Shown: piece by piece, positions 1 through 7,119 of the stretch
Layout of the letters: each line of letters begins with the position of its first letter
How positions within the stretch are numbered: the first letter of the stretch is position 1
Origin: Anaerolineales bacterium
GTDB taxonomy: Bacteria > Chloroflexota > Anaerolineae > Anaerolineales > E44-bin32
DNA: 18,634 nucleotides
NCBI GenBank assembly: GCA_023144145.1
Contig: JAGLGG010000092.1
Location: 1-18,634 of the forward strand
Direction: 5' to 3'
Program-made: the position numbers and the translations under genes
Notes under the pieces: generated by a model
Databases searched by the model: none
Told to the model about the DNA's origin: nothing
Seen by the model: only the letters and a program-made list of their open reading frames with translations

Positions 1-2
1 TG

Positions 3-656
3 GTTGCCTCTGGGGCGATTTCCTTTCAAGCAGGGTTATCCCTCGTCCGCGAGAGGGGCCGGCTCATGCGCGAAGCTGGATTGAACAACCCCGGCGGGAT
101 GTCAGCCGTGCTCGGTTTGGAAATTGAGCAAGTTGAGCAAATTCTTGAACAGCTCTCTGATTCGATCGGAAACTCAGTTTGGGTGGCGAATGATAATTGC
201 CCCGGTCAAGTTGTGATTTCTGGGGAAGAAAGCGGTTTAAAGGAGGTCGAAGAGCATCTATCAGATGCTGGTGCAAGGAAAGTTGTCCGTCTGGCCGTGA
301 GCATTGCGAGCCACAGCCCGCTGATGACCCAAGCACAGGATGAGTTCAAAGCGATCCTAGAAGACGCGCTAATCACAGATCCAGTTATACCGATCATAGG
401 AAATGTTCGAGCAACTTTACTTAGCTCTGTCGAAGAAATCCGTGAGGACCTTCGTGAACAGCTAACCTCGCGGGTGCGGTGGACCGAATCGATCAACACA
501 CTAACGAACATGGGGGTTAAAACCTACTACGAATTGGGACCAGGCAAGGTGCTCACTGGTTTAATGCGCAGGATCGACCGGTCCAATATATCCTACCCAA
601 TCGACGCTCCAACCAGCATCTCATCGATTCTCGCTGAGATGCCTTCAACCTCATGA
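3..656 (+). CDS. fabD: Malonyl-CoA:ACP transacylase, C-terminal part (5' end outside window)
   Basis: The reading frame is open from the left edge (first full codon at base 3), so the N-terminal part with the GHSLG nucleophile elbow lies outside the window. The visible part starts with a segment ending in VRERGRLM, the typical FabD stretch after the nucleophile region. It continues with VANDNCPGQVVISG, the conserved family core, and ASHSPLM at about 306-326, which carries the catalytic His (codon 312-314). Near the end, ELGPGKVLTGLMRR is the usual C-terminal signature. FabD moves malonyl from CoA to acyl carrier protein and so feeds fatty-acid chain elongation in the cytoplasm. The first in-frame ATG, at 66, is internal and should not be taken as the start. 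The stop is TGA at 654-656, 13 bases before the next gene, suggesting co-transcription. Family assignment is secure. Confidence 0.95.
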   Translation, partial: VASGAISFQAGLSLVRERGRLMREAGLNNPGGMSAVLGLEIEQVEQILEQLSDSIGNSVWVANDNCPGQVVISGEESGLKEVEEHLSDAGARKVVRLAVSIASHSPLMTQAQDEFKAILEDALITDPVIPIIGNVRATLLSSVEEIREDLREQLTSRVRWTESINTLTNMGVKTYYELGPGKVLTGLMRRIDRSNISYPIDAPTSISSILAEMPSTS

Positions 657-669
657 GGTTTCTATAACG

Positions 670-1686
670 ATGCGCAGGGTAATAATTCTCATAATCCTTT
701 TCCTGGGCATGTATTTCCTTTTCACGTGGCAAACCGAGGCTGGAGAAGTAGTGAACACGTTAAACCAGGGGGATTGGAAATGGCTGCTGCTCGGGGCTGT
801 TGTCCATCTTGTATACATGCTAAATATCGGAGCTTCTCTGCGAGCCATTTACAACTTACTCGGAATGGATGAGAAGATCGAGCGGCTCACTCTCCTTGCG
901 GCCGCAGCTAATTTTGTAATTGTCATTGCTCCAAGCGCAGGCATGGGAGGGGTTGCCGTGTTCGCCGCGGATGCGCAACAACGCGGCCATCCCACAGGGC
1001 GTGCATCAACAGCAGGAGCCGTTTACGTATTTGTCGATTACCTAGCCACACTTATCGTGGTTGTGCTTGGTTTATTCATCCTTTTCCAGAGAAACCAACT
1101 GCGCGGTGAAGATGTCATCGCGGCATTTATCCTCGTAGCCCTCGCATTAGGATTAGGCGCTTTGCTTTATATTGGGATGAAGTCAGGTGAAAAACTTGGG
1201 AAAGCCCTAGCCTGGATCGGAGCCCTCGCCAATAGAATTACAAAACCGTTCCTAAATCGAGAGTATTTCAACCTGACAAAGGCTCAGGATTTCGGGATCG
1301 ATGCGGCTGAGGGATTGCGACTCGCCAGAAAATCTCCCAAGGACCTCTGGCTGCCATTTGCGCTGGGGTTGAGTACAAAAGCCTTGATGATGACAATATT
1401 GTTTCTCATGTTCATGGCATTCAATCAACCCTTCGCTGTAGGAACTCTCATCGCTGGATTTAGCATAGGGTACCTTTTCACCATTGTGTCACCCACTCCA
1501 AGTGGGGTAGGTTTTGTGGAAACTGCAATGACACTTACGCTGACATCGCTGCGGGTCCCGCTGGCGCCAGCAGCATTGATCGTTTTCGGCTATCGTGGCT
1601 TCACTCTATGGCTGACGTTCCTATATGGAATGATAGCCATTAGATGGGTTGGAAAGCCTTCAAACCATAAGGAAGTGGAAGCATAA
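670..1686 (+). CDS. UPF0104/flippase-like integral membrane protein (LPG synthase TM-domain family)
   Basis: This is a 338-residue polytopic membrane protein with about seven to eight hydrophobic segments: residues 3-18, 38-58, 75-95, 115-137, 150-168, 230-250, 258-280 and 300-325. The motif SPTPSGVGFVE in the C-terminal third matches the conserved Pro/Gly-rich motif of the lysylphosphatidylglycerol synthase transmembrane (PF03706, UPF0104) family. IAPSAGMGGVAVFAADAQ near residue 87 matches its first conserved block. In MprF this domain flips aminoacylated phospholipid; stand-alone members mostly have unknown lipid or isoprenoid-lipid substrates. There is no soluble synthetase domain here, so a transport or flippase role is more likely than synthesis. 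It starts at ATG 670, 13 bases after fabD, with a weak GAGG upstream overlapping the fabD stop. The adjacency to fabD suggests an envelope-lipid link, which is inference. Confidence 0.8.
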   Translation: MRRVIILIILFLGMYFLFTWQTEAGEVVNTLNQGDWKWLLLGAVVHLVYMLNIGASLRAIYNLLGMDEKIERLTLLAAAANFVIVIAPSAGMGGVAVFAADAQQRGHPTGRASTAGAVYVFVDYLATLIVVVLGLFILFQRNQLRGEDVIAAFILVALALGLGALLYIGMKSGEKLGKALAWIGALANRITKPFLNREYFNLTKAQDFGIDAAEGLRLARKSPKDLWLPFALGLSTKALMMTILFLMFMAFNQPFAVGTLIAGFSIGYLFTIVSPTPSGVGFVETAMTLTLTSLRVPLAPAALIVFGYRGFTLWLTFLYGMIAIRWVGKPSNHKEVEA

Positions 1687-1866
1687 ATAAACCATCCGAG
1701 CTCAAATTCGGAACCAAATCATAGGTAACTTTGCACATGTTTTGTATAACCAGAGAAATAATCGCAACACTGCTCACCTATCTCCAACGATCTGAAAAAC
1801 CGTGCCAACATCAGTGTGAATCAGATGATTATAAAAAGCTTCAAGATGCTATAATCCACGCTTGAA
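1687..1866. other. Intergenic region before the histidine-kinase-like gene
   Basis: This stretch of about 180 bases is AT-rich and has no credible ORF. A short hairpin TCCGA-8 nt-TCGGA lies near 1695-1712, just after the flippase-like gene, but it has no following T-run and is too weak to call a terminator. An extended -10 promoter element at the right end is listed separately. Nothing else was recognised. Confidence 0.5.
1847..1855 (+). promoter_or_regulatory. Extended -10 promoter element (TGC-TATAAT)
   Basis: TG at 1847-1848, one base, then a perfect TATAAT at 1850-1855 form an extended -10 box. No good -35 hexamer lies 16-18 bases upstream, as is allowed for extended -10 promoters. The expected transcription start, near 1861-1863, is only about 5 bases before TTG 1867 and 10 before ATG 1873, so the messenger would be leaderless or nearly so. 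No Shine-Dalgarno sequence precedes either start codon, which agrees with that. Confidence 0.45.
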
Positions 1867-1872
1867 TTGCCC

Positions 1873-4200
1873 ATGTCATTTGTTGATGCAGTAACCCAGC
1901 TCACGGCTCCACCAGGAAGCCTGATTTATCACATCACCCTCGTAATGTCCCTTGCGGTGATCTTCAGCATTGCCCAAGCATTTAAGAAAAGCTCCGCTGA
2001 TCCACAAGCAAATCGTTGGGTCTTTGCGAGTGGATCACTGCTCATTCTCCGATTAATTCTGCTCGCCGTTGATGGTTTGGCATGGACTGAACTGTTCACA
2101 AGTGACACTTTGTTACCCGCTTTCGATCGATTTGCCAGTCTCTCCGGCCTACTAGTTTTTGCTTGGGTTTTCGAATTGCCCGTACCAAAAATAAGCAAAA
2201 TCTTGCTCGTCATTGGTTCGTTGTTCAATTTAATCGTGATTTTCCTTATGCCCAACTTCCTTCCCGGACAGGGAGGCCCAGAACCATTTAACCATACGAT
2301 GGTTGATGCTATTTGGAGCTTTACAAGCCTGGTGATGGTTATCGTTGCCACTGTCTCGCTCCTAACACTTCGTCCCAAGGGCTGGGATCAAGCGCTGGGA
2401 TCTTTCTCTATTCTCACACTTGGCGTGCTTCTCCACATTTCCCAGGGTCCTCCCACAGCCTCAACTGCAGGATTTATACATTTTGCTGAGATTGTAGCTT
2501 ATCCATTGTTCACTATTGGAGCTACACGAGCCCTGACCGGGCAACAATTGAGGTCATTTATCAATGTAGAGGGCTCATCAGAATCGTTGCCTTCATTCGA
2601 GCAAATTACCTTCTTAGAAGTTGCAGCTGATCTGGCATCGGCACGCTTTTCCGATGATGAATCCCAATTCGAGCGTCAAGCTATTGAAATCATTGCGCGC
2701 GGCCTCAAGATTGATTTATGTGTTCTTCTCAAGGCAAATACAAGAGCCAGCAGAGTAGAAATCATTACAGGTTTCGATCTAAAAGAATCCCGACCGCTGC
2801 CAGTTTCCGCATTCGATTTCGACTTATTCCCCAAACTCTCCGATGCCCTTATCAGGGGAAATCCGCATCAGATCGTGCCAGGGTCAGACAAGAGCGGATT
2901 AAGTGCAATTGATTCCATCGTCGGCAGAAAACTAAAAGATACACTCCAGTTATTCCCCTTGAAATCGGGTCGAGAAGTTCTTGGAGGATTTCTAACCACT
3001 CCACCGCAATCCTATCCCCTTGCCTCTCCACTCAATCAAGCGCGGATGCGGGAGGTTTTATCTGTATTAGCTCATCGGGTGTCGAGCTGGAAAGAGCTTT
3101 CAATTCAGGCGGAGGGACTGCTTGGCTCAGACTTCCTTGAGGACGCTCAATCTCAGTTAGAGCAAGTTGATGAAAGGAATATTCAGCTGGAAGAAGCTTT
3201 GCTTGCCCTACAGCAAAAGGTTGACGCTAATTCTTTCGTTGATGTTGGAACTCAATTCTCCACCGAAGCCGCATACAAAAAGGAAACCCAAAGATTAGAG
3301 GCTGAGATCGTAAGACTTAGTTCCGCACTTGCATTCAAAGAAGACCTAGGCAAGGACGATCGAATCCAGCAATTAATGAGCGAACGTCAATTAGCGTTAG
3401 AGGAACTCGCTTCAGTCCGAAATGCAATGGCTTTGATGGAGCAAGTGTCTACAGCAAAAGAAACTGAAACAAGCAAACCTGAACCAATCCCTGATACTCA
3501 GGCGTTCACGACGATCGCCGAAGAACTCAGACGACCGATGTCGGCAATCCAGATTTATACCGATCTGCTGTTGAATGAGTCGGTCGGGATTTTGGGGACT
3601 ATGCAAGAGAGCTTCCTCAAGCGAATTCGGGACGCCTCAAGGAGTGTGGGCAATCTTCTCAATGACCTGACTCGTATTAGTCCTGCGGAAATCGGAGGAT
3701 TGCGAATCGAGCAGAAGCCAGTGAACTTGATGGATTGTTTGGATGCAGCCATCAGCATGGCTAGCCCAAAAATCAAAGACAAAAACATTATTCTCAGAAT
3801 TGATTTTCCAGAGGAACATCCCCCACTATTGGCCGATGAAGATTCAGTCATTCAGATCCTCTACCATCTTCTTCGCCAATCCATAGATGCATCGCCTGAG
3901 GGTGAGCAAGTTGAAATCGTGTCTGGAGAACAGGTTGCTGAGGACCAGACCTTTCTCACATTTACATTAAAAGACACTGGCGAAGAAATTTCCCCCGAAA
4001 ACCTTCGTGAAATAGTTCAGCTTGAAGATGCTGGCGAGCGGATACATTCAAGCGATGGCGTTGATTCGTCCCAGGGTCTCATCACTGTTAAGAAACTTGT
4101 CACAATGCTCGGTGGAAGAATTTGGGTTGAACATAAGAAAGGTTCGGGAAACATCTTCATCGTTCTTCTCCCAATCATTGAAGAGCGAATCCCCGCATGA
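1873..4200 (+). CDS. 7TM-GAF-HisKA/HATPase sensor protein, degenerate histidine kinase (likely pseudokinase)
   Basis: This is a 775-residue protein from ATG 1873; a TTG two codons earlier (1867) is an alternative. Seven hydrophobic segments (about residues 17-37, 53-70, 87-103, 108-126, 144-163, 173-189, 200-218) form an N-terminal membrane sensor. A GAF-like domain (about 250-410), a Glu/Gln-rich coiled coil (about 425-525) and a HisKA/HATPase_c module (about 540-770) follow. The kinase motifs are eroded. The H-box reads AEELRRPM, with Glu550 where the phosphoacceptor His should be. The N-box reads HLLRQSID, with Gln669 in place of the essential Asn. The G1 box is DTGEE, with Glu705 for the second Gly. 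A G2-like stretch (SQGLITVKKLVTMLGGRIWVE) is recognisable. Autophosphorylation is therefore unlikely; it may be a signal-transducing scaffold, a partner-modulating pseudokinase, or simply decaying. No response-regulator gene adjoins it. The 775 codons are uninterrupted. Confidence 0.8.
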   Translation: MSFVDAVTQLTAPPGSLIYHITLVMSLAVIFSIAQAFKKSSADPQANRWVFASGSLLILRLILLAVDGLAWTELFTSDTLLPAFDRFASLSGLLVFAWVFELPVPKISKILLVIGSLFNLIVIFLMPNFLPGQGGPEPFNHTMVDAIWSFTSLVMVIVATVSLLTLRPKGWDQALGSFSILTLGVLLHISQGPPTASTAGFIHFAEIVAYPLFTIGATRALTGQQLRSFINVEGSSESLPSFEQITFLEVAADLASARFSDDESQFERQAIEIIARGLKIDLCVLLKANTRASRVEIITGFDLKESRPLPVSAFDFDLFPKLSDALIRGNPHQIVPGSDKSGLSAIDSIVGRKLKDTLQLFPLKSGREVLGGFLTTPPQSYPLASPLNQARMREVLSVLAHRVSSWKELSIQAEGLLGSDFLEDAQSQLEQVDERNIQLEEALLALQQKVDANSFVDVGTQFSTEAAYKKETQRLEAEIVRLSSALAFKEDLGKDDRIQQLMSERQLALEELASVRNAMALMEQVSTAKETETSKPEPIPDTQAFTTIAEELRRPMSAIQIYTDLLLNESVGILGTMQESFLKRIRDASRSVGNLLNDLTRISPAEIGGLRIEQKPVNLMDCLDAAISMASPKIKDKNIILRIDFPEEHPPLLADEDSVIQILYHLLRQSIDASPEGEQVEIVSGEQVAEDQTFLTFTLKDTGEEISPENLREIVQLEDAGERIHSSDGVDSSQGLITVKKLVTMLGGRIWVEHKKGSGNIFIVLLPIIEERIPA

Positions 4201-4242
4201 ATAAAAACCTTGTGCTCGGTCAAGATGATCATGATGAAATAA

Positions 4243-4404
4243 TGTCATCCTGAGGGAGCGATAACGACTGAAGGATCTCGTTTTCCATTCTAGAAATTAT
4301 TTGCATTCATAAAACGAGATTCTTCGTCGCCAAGGCGCTCAAAGAACGAAGCGCCTTCGCTCCTCAGAATTACATATGGGGGAACGCTCCGGTTCAGAAT
4401 GACA
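4243..4404. repeat. Nested palindromic repeat, MITE-like
   Basis: The left end TGTCATCCTGAGGGAGCG (4243-4260) is mirrored imperfectly by two right-hand arms: CGCTCCTCAGAATTACA (about 4358-4373) and GGTTCAGAATGACAA (4391-4405). Inside, GATCTCGTTTT (4274-4284) pairs with AAAACGAGATT (4311-4321) around an AT-rich loop. A separate 7-bp stem, AAGGCGC (4332-4338) with GCGCCTT (4351-4357), sits between the arms. There is no transposase or ORF. Elements beginning GTCATTCTGAG and containing AGGATCTCG are, from memory, widespread non-autonomous intergenic repeats in many environmental genomes; copy number here cannot be checked from one window. It may also end transcription from the upstream kinase-like gene. 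Confidence 0.7.
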
Positions 4405-4555
4405 ACCCAACGTATTCATCGTGACTAACCACTAGGAGCACTTTTTCCAATTCATCAAGACCCGTTCCCACACATTTCGCAGAACCCATTTCCTATAGAC
4501 TCTTGGGTCAGATTGCGATCAAATATTGAATTAAGTATCGGAAAATCTGTCCAAG

Positions 4556-4590
4556 TGTTCCGTCCAACATGATTCTTTAGACAGGATAGA
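4556..4590 (+). repeat. 35-nt intergenic repeat, copy 1
   Basis: This copy matches bases 12090-12124 at 32 of 35 positions on the same strand; the differences are at offsets 7, 14 and 20. Core words shared exactly are TCCAAC, TGATT and TTTAGACAGGATAGA. Similarity stops sharply at both ends. It lies about 185 bases upstream of the LCP start codon. Function unknown. Confidence 0.75.
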
Positions 4591-4659
4591 TAAAGGGCGG
4601 AACAACATAAGCATTTGTCGCGGATGTAGTAATCCGGTATATGAATGGTATCTTTTTCC

Positions 4660-4692
4660 TTGACAAAGCCCTAGCCATAGGTCCGTTAAAAT
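4660..4692 (+). promoter_or_regulatory. Weak promoter candidate upstream of the LCP gene
   Basis: A perfect -35 TTGACA lies at 4660-4665. The best -10-like hexamer, TAAAAT at 4687-4692, is 21 bases away, which is longer than ideal; TTAAAA (4686-4691) gives 20. The unusual spacing makes this tentative. Confidence 0.22.
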
Positions 4693-4775
4693 GGAATGGT
4701 TTGAGGAGCAGCAATCAAGGTTGCGCTGGTGCGGAAAAGGATTCTGGTATCTAATTGTGCAAATCGAGTGTATGT

Positions 4776-5831
4776 ATGACCAGAAGTAAAAAGCCTTGCC
4801 AAATAACAATTCTACATTTATCGATGTTGCTATCTTTGGCGTCTACATTAGCCCTGGCAGGCTGTTCACGTACAGGTTCGCAACTTGGACCCTTAGCAAC
4901 CTCCAATCCATTTGCCACACCAACTCCCACGCCCTTCGCTCCAGCTGAGGAAATGCCTGAATTTGTACTGGCTCCTCCGGTTCCCATCCACAATCCGGAT
5001 GGAACATGGGGAGGCTTCCCCGGGCCAACCGAGGCTTCCTCAGTGGAAATCCCAGCTCCAATGCCGCTAATCCCCATGCCTAAGGGAACTGTGAACATTT
5101 TGGTTCTAGGTTCTGATACCAGACCAGGATTTTATGGAAGTAGAACCGATACTGTGATGATCATCTCTCTCGATACAAAGAACAATAAAGTGCGGATGGT
5201 TTCTATTCCCCGAGACCTCTATGTTTACATCCCAGGTTGGAAGGTTAACCGCATCAATACAGCCGACCAACGTGGGGGTCCCGAAACCGTGTCCATGACC
5301 ATCCTCTATAACCTGGGCATCGAGATTCACCACTGGGTAAGAGTTAGCTTCAACGGATTTATCACTGCCGTAAATACGTTAGGTGGGCTAGATATCAACG
5401 TACCCCTGACGATCGTTGATGAATGTGATGAAGTGATGGTTCGTTTCCCAGGTGGAATGAATCACATGGATGGTTATACTGCGCTTTGCTACGCGAGGGT
5501 CCGTAAAGCGAGCAATGACTTTGCCCGTACCGAGAGGCAACAACAAGTAATCAAAGCGATGTTCACTAAGGTCTTGAGTATTGGTGGAGTCTCCAAAGCC
5601 CCTAAACTCTATTCCGAGTTCGGCGATCTGGTCGATAGCGATATGAACCTTGGCCATATACTCCCGCTCGTTCCGTTGGCAGCGAGTATCGCCAGCGACA
5701 CCTCCAGGATTGAAGGGTATACGATTGATTTTTCGATGGTGTCTAATTTCAGAACTCCCACCGGAGCTGCGGTATTAATGCCCAAACGAGACATCATCCT
5801 GAGCAGCCTTACATCAATTTTTTCTAATTAA
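4776..5831 (+). CDS. LytR-CpsA-Psr (LCP) family protein, predicted lipoprotein
   Basis: LCP enzymes transfer undecaprenyl-phosphate-linked glycopolymers to peptidoglycan or a similar acceptor outside the membrane. This 351-residue protein starts best at ATG 4776; a TTG at 4755 adds seven unneeded residues. A basic N-terminus, a hydrophobic core and the lipobox LALAGC (Cys near residue 29) predict a lipid anchor. A Pro/Thr-rich linker (about 40-102) leads to the LCP domain. That domain shows NILVLGSDTR (107-116), the SRTDTVMIIS strand, SIPRDLYV, KVNRIN, an LGGLDINVP block and ARVRKASNDFARTERQQQVIKAM near residue 240. The conserved Arg and Asp residues that bind the pyrophosphate and metal are present. 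It has its own long upstream region. No glycan-synthesis genes adjoin it, so the polymer is unknown. The lipoprotein anchor in place of the usual N-terminal TM helix is less common. Confidence 0.9.
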   Translation: MTRSKKPCQITILHLSMLLSLASTLALAGCSRTGSQLGPLATSNPFATPTPTPFAPAEEMPEFVLAPPVPIHNPDGTWGGFPGPTEASSVEIPAPMPLIPMPKGTVNILVLGSDTRPGFYGSRTDTVMIISLDTKNNKVRMVSIPRDLYVYIPGWKVNRINTADQRGGPETVSMTILYNLGIEIHHWVRVSFNGFITAVNTLGGLDINVPLTIVDECDEVMVRFPGGMNHMDGYTALCYARVRKASNDFARTERQQQVIKAMFTKVLSIGGVSKAPKLYSEFGDLVDSDMNLGHILPLVPLAASIASDTSRIEGYTIDFSMVSNFRTPTGAAVLMPKRDIILSSLTSIFSN

Positions 5832-5875
5832 GGTTCATTTGACCAACTTCCGCCTTTTGCTCCCATTGGGGTAAT

Positions 5876-5904
5876 TTGACAATTCGCTCGCCGAGGTCTA
5901 GCAT
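5876..5904 (+). promoter_or_regulatory. Promoter candidate for the recombinase-like gene
   Basis: TTGACA at 5876-5881, a 17-base spacer, and TAGCAT at 5899-5904 (4 of 6 to consensus, keeping T1, A2 and T6). It is oriented toward the gene starting at 6028 and would give a leader of about 115 bases. Confidence 0.45.
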
Positions 5905-6027
5905 TATGCAAGTTCTATTTGGCTATGCGCAGAAATAGTCTCCCATCAAATTAGCCGGCCGAACTAAGTAATTTGCTTCATTCAAATTCTTTTTTCGAAC
6001 TCGATCTCCTTTTCCATGGAGGGACCT

Positions 6028-6996
6028 ATGACAAACGGAATGGAAGAGCTCCCCCTCTTTTCGCATCTCGCGCGTGAAATCGATCCAACTGTTGAACCTT
6101 CGGATATCGTTCGACCCGACTCAAGCCTAAGCGCTGCGGTAAATGCATGGGGTGAACATCTCGAGGAAATCGGACGATCTATCCATACAGTGAAAGCCTT
6201 CACTGCTGATTTACGCCTCTTGGGAAAATTCATCGGATCAGGCCAAGATATCGACTCGATTGGCACCCACGATATTAAGAATTTTCTGGAATGGATGGTC
6301 AATACACGCGGCGTCCCATGCAGCCCAAAAACCTACTCTCGCCGTGTGACCTCAATAAAGGCTTTCTTTCGCTGGCTGTCGGATAATGGCGTCCTGCCTG
6401 AAGATCCGGCCACGGCAATCCCTCAACAAACGGTCCTTAGCCCTTTGCCTGAAGTGCTCAACCCCGCAGAGGTTGAAGCAGTCCTTGCTGCGGCAGGATC
6501 TATGCGCTCAGGAAAGCGGCCTGACGCACGAGCATACACACTCCTTTCTCTCCTTCTGCAAACTGCAATCAAGAAAAATGAATGCCTCACAATTCATTTG
6601 AACCATATTGATTTGGTATCGCCCGAAGGGCCGATGCTCTTCGTACGTTATAGTGACGTCCGTAAACGCTATCGCGAACGTAGAATTCCATTGGGCTCTG
6701 ATTGGGTTCAAGCTTATAGGGAATATGTGCGACAAATCTCACCTCGAGAACGGCTTTTCCCATATTCCCCTCGCAGGCTGGAGTACCTGCTCGAAGACAT
6801 TGGTAAGGCAGCTGAACTCGAGAAACACCTTTCGTTTAACATGTGCCGCTGGACATCGTCCCTAATGGATTACCGATCTGGAGTTGATAAGAATAAGATA
6901 AGACAAAAATTGGGTATCTCAAAAATCCAGTGGCGTGAGGTCGGGAACAAACTAGATCGGCTGGCAGCTCAGATGGAGGCAGAGGGTTGGCAATGA
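6028..6996 (+). CDS. Tyrosine-recombinase-fold protein with degenerate active site
   Basis: This is a 322-residue protein from ATG 6028, chosen because GGAGGG (6018-6023) lies four bases upstream; ATG 6016 overlaps that ribosome-binding site. Residues about 30-125 form a SAM-like N-terminal core-binding domain (AWGEHLEEIGRSIHTVKAF, SIKAFFRWL). Residues 140-310 follow the XerC/XerD catalytic-domain layout. Aligning by eye to the family motifs: Arg I (normally TGLR) is Lys182 in TAIKK, and the beta-hairpin Lys seems kept in RKRYRERRIPL. The HxxR motif is NMCR (Asn271, Arg274 kept), and the LGH His is Ile297. The position of the nucleophilic Tyr is Gly306, with no Tyr anywhere after residue 280. 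The frame is intact. It probably binds DNA without cutting it; a role in regulation or chromosome architecture is inference. It stands alone, with its own promoter candidate. Confidence 0.8.
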   Translation: MTNGMEELPLFSHLAREIDPTVEPSDIVRPDSSLSAAVNAWGEHLEEIGRSIHTVKAFTADLRLLGKFIGSGQDIDSIGTHDIKNFLEWMVNTRGVPCSPKTYSRRVTSIKAFFRWLSDNGVLPEDPATAIPQQTVLSPLPEVLNPAEVEAVLAAAGSMRSGKRPDARAYTLLSLLLQTAIKKNECLTIHLNHIDLVSPEGPMLFVRYSDVRKRYRERRIPLGSDWVQAYREYVRQISPRERLFPYSPRRLEYLLEDIGKAAELEKHLSFNMCRWTSSLMDYRSGVDKNKIRQKLGISKIQWREVGNKLDRLAAQMEAEGWQ

Positions 6997-7007
6997 GGGA
7001 GTTATAA

Positions 7008-7037
7008 CTTTCACCCTCCCAGAGCTTTCACCCTCCC
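7008..7037. repeat. Tandem direct repeat, 13 nt at a 17-nt step
   Basis: CTTTCACCCTCCC occurs at 7008-7020 and again at 7025-7037. The second copy runs into the left arm of the large inverted repeat that follows. It lies 11 bases past the stop codon of the recombinase-like gene. Confidence 0.7.
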
Positions 7038-7098
7038 GGAGGTTTGCCTAGAATGGTACTCAATTATCAGGTTCCAGCAGGCAAACCTCCGGGAGGGT
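7030..7098. terminator. Perfect 20-bp inverted repeat, 29-nt loop (terminator or palindromic element)
   Basis: The arm at 7030-7049 (begins ACCCTCCCGG, ends GTTTGCCT) is the exact reverse complement of 7079-7098, leaving a 29-base loop. It lies between two convergent genes, where a bidirectional terminator is expected. No T-run follows on either strand, so intrinsic termination is not certain; a palindromic intergenic repeat is the alternative. Confidence 0.55.
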
Positions 7099-7119
7099 AG
7101 CGATAAGGAGCAAACAACC

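Larger units (their letters stand above)
4201..4775. other. Long intergenic region with repeats, no gene seen
   Basis: These 575 bases between the kinase-like gene and the LCP gene contain no ORF with recognisable similarity. They hold, in order, a palindromic MITE-like repeat (4243-4404), an undistinguished AT-rich stretch (4405-4555), one copy of a 35-nt repeat shared with the purB leader (4556-4590), and a TTGACA with possible -10 boxes (4660-4692). A small antisense ORF here has no coding character. Confidence 0.6.

Noticed and set aside
66..656. ATG at 66 as the start of fabD
   Set aside because: The frame stays open and FabD-like (VRERGRLM) back to the window edge, so the gene is truncated by the window and ATG 66 is internal.
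4531..4809. Small - strand ORF in the 575-bp intergenic region
   Set aside because: No motif, no ribosome-binding site, and it crosses the 35-nt repeat and the LCP start; probably chance.
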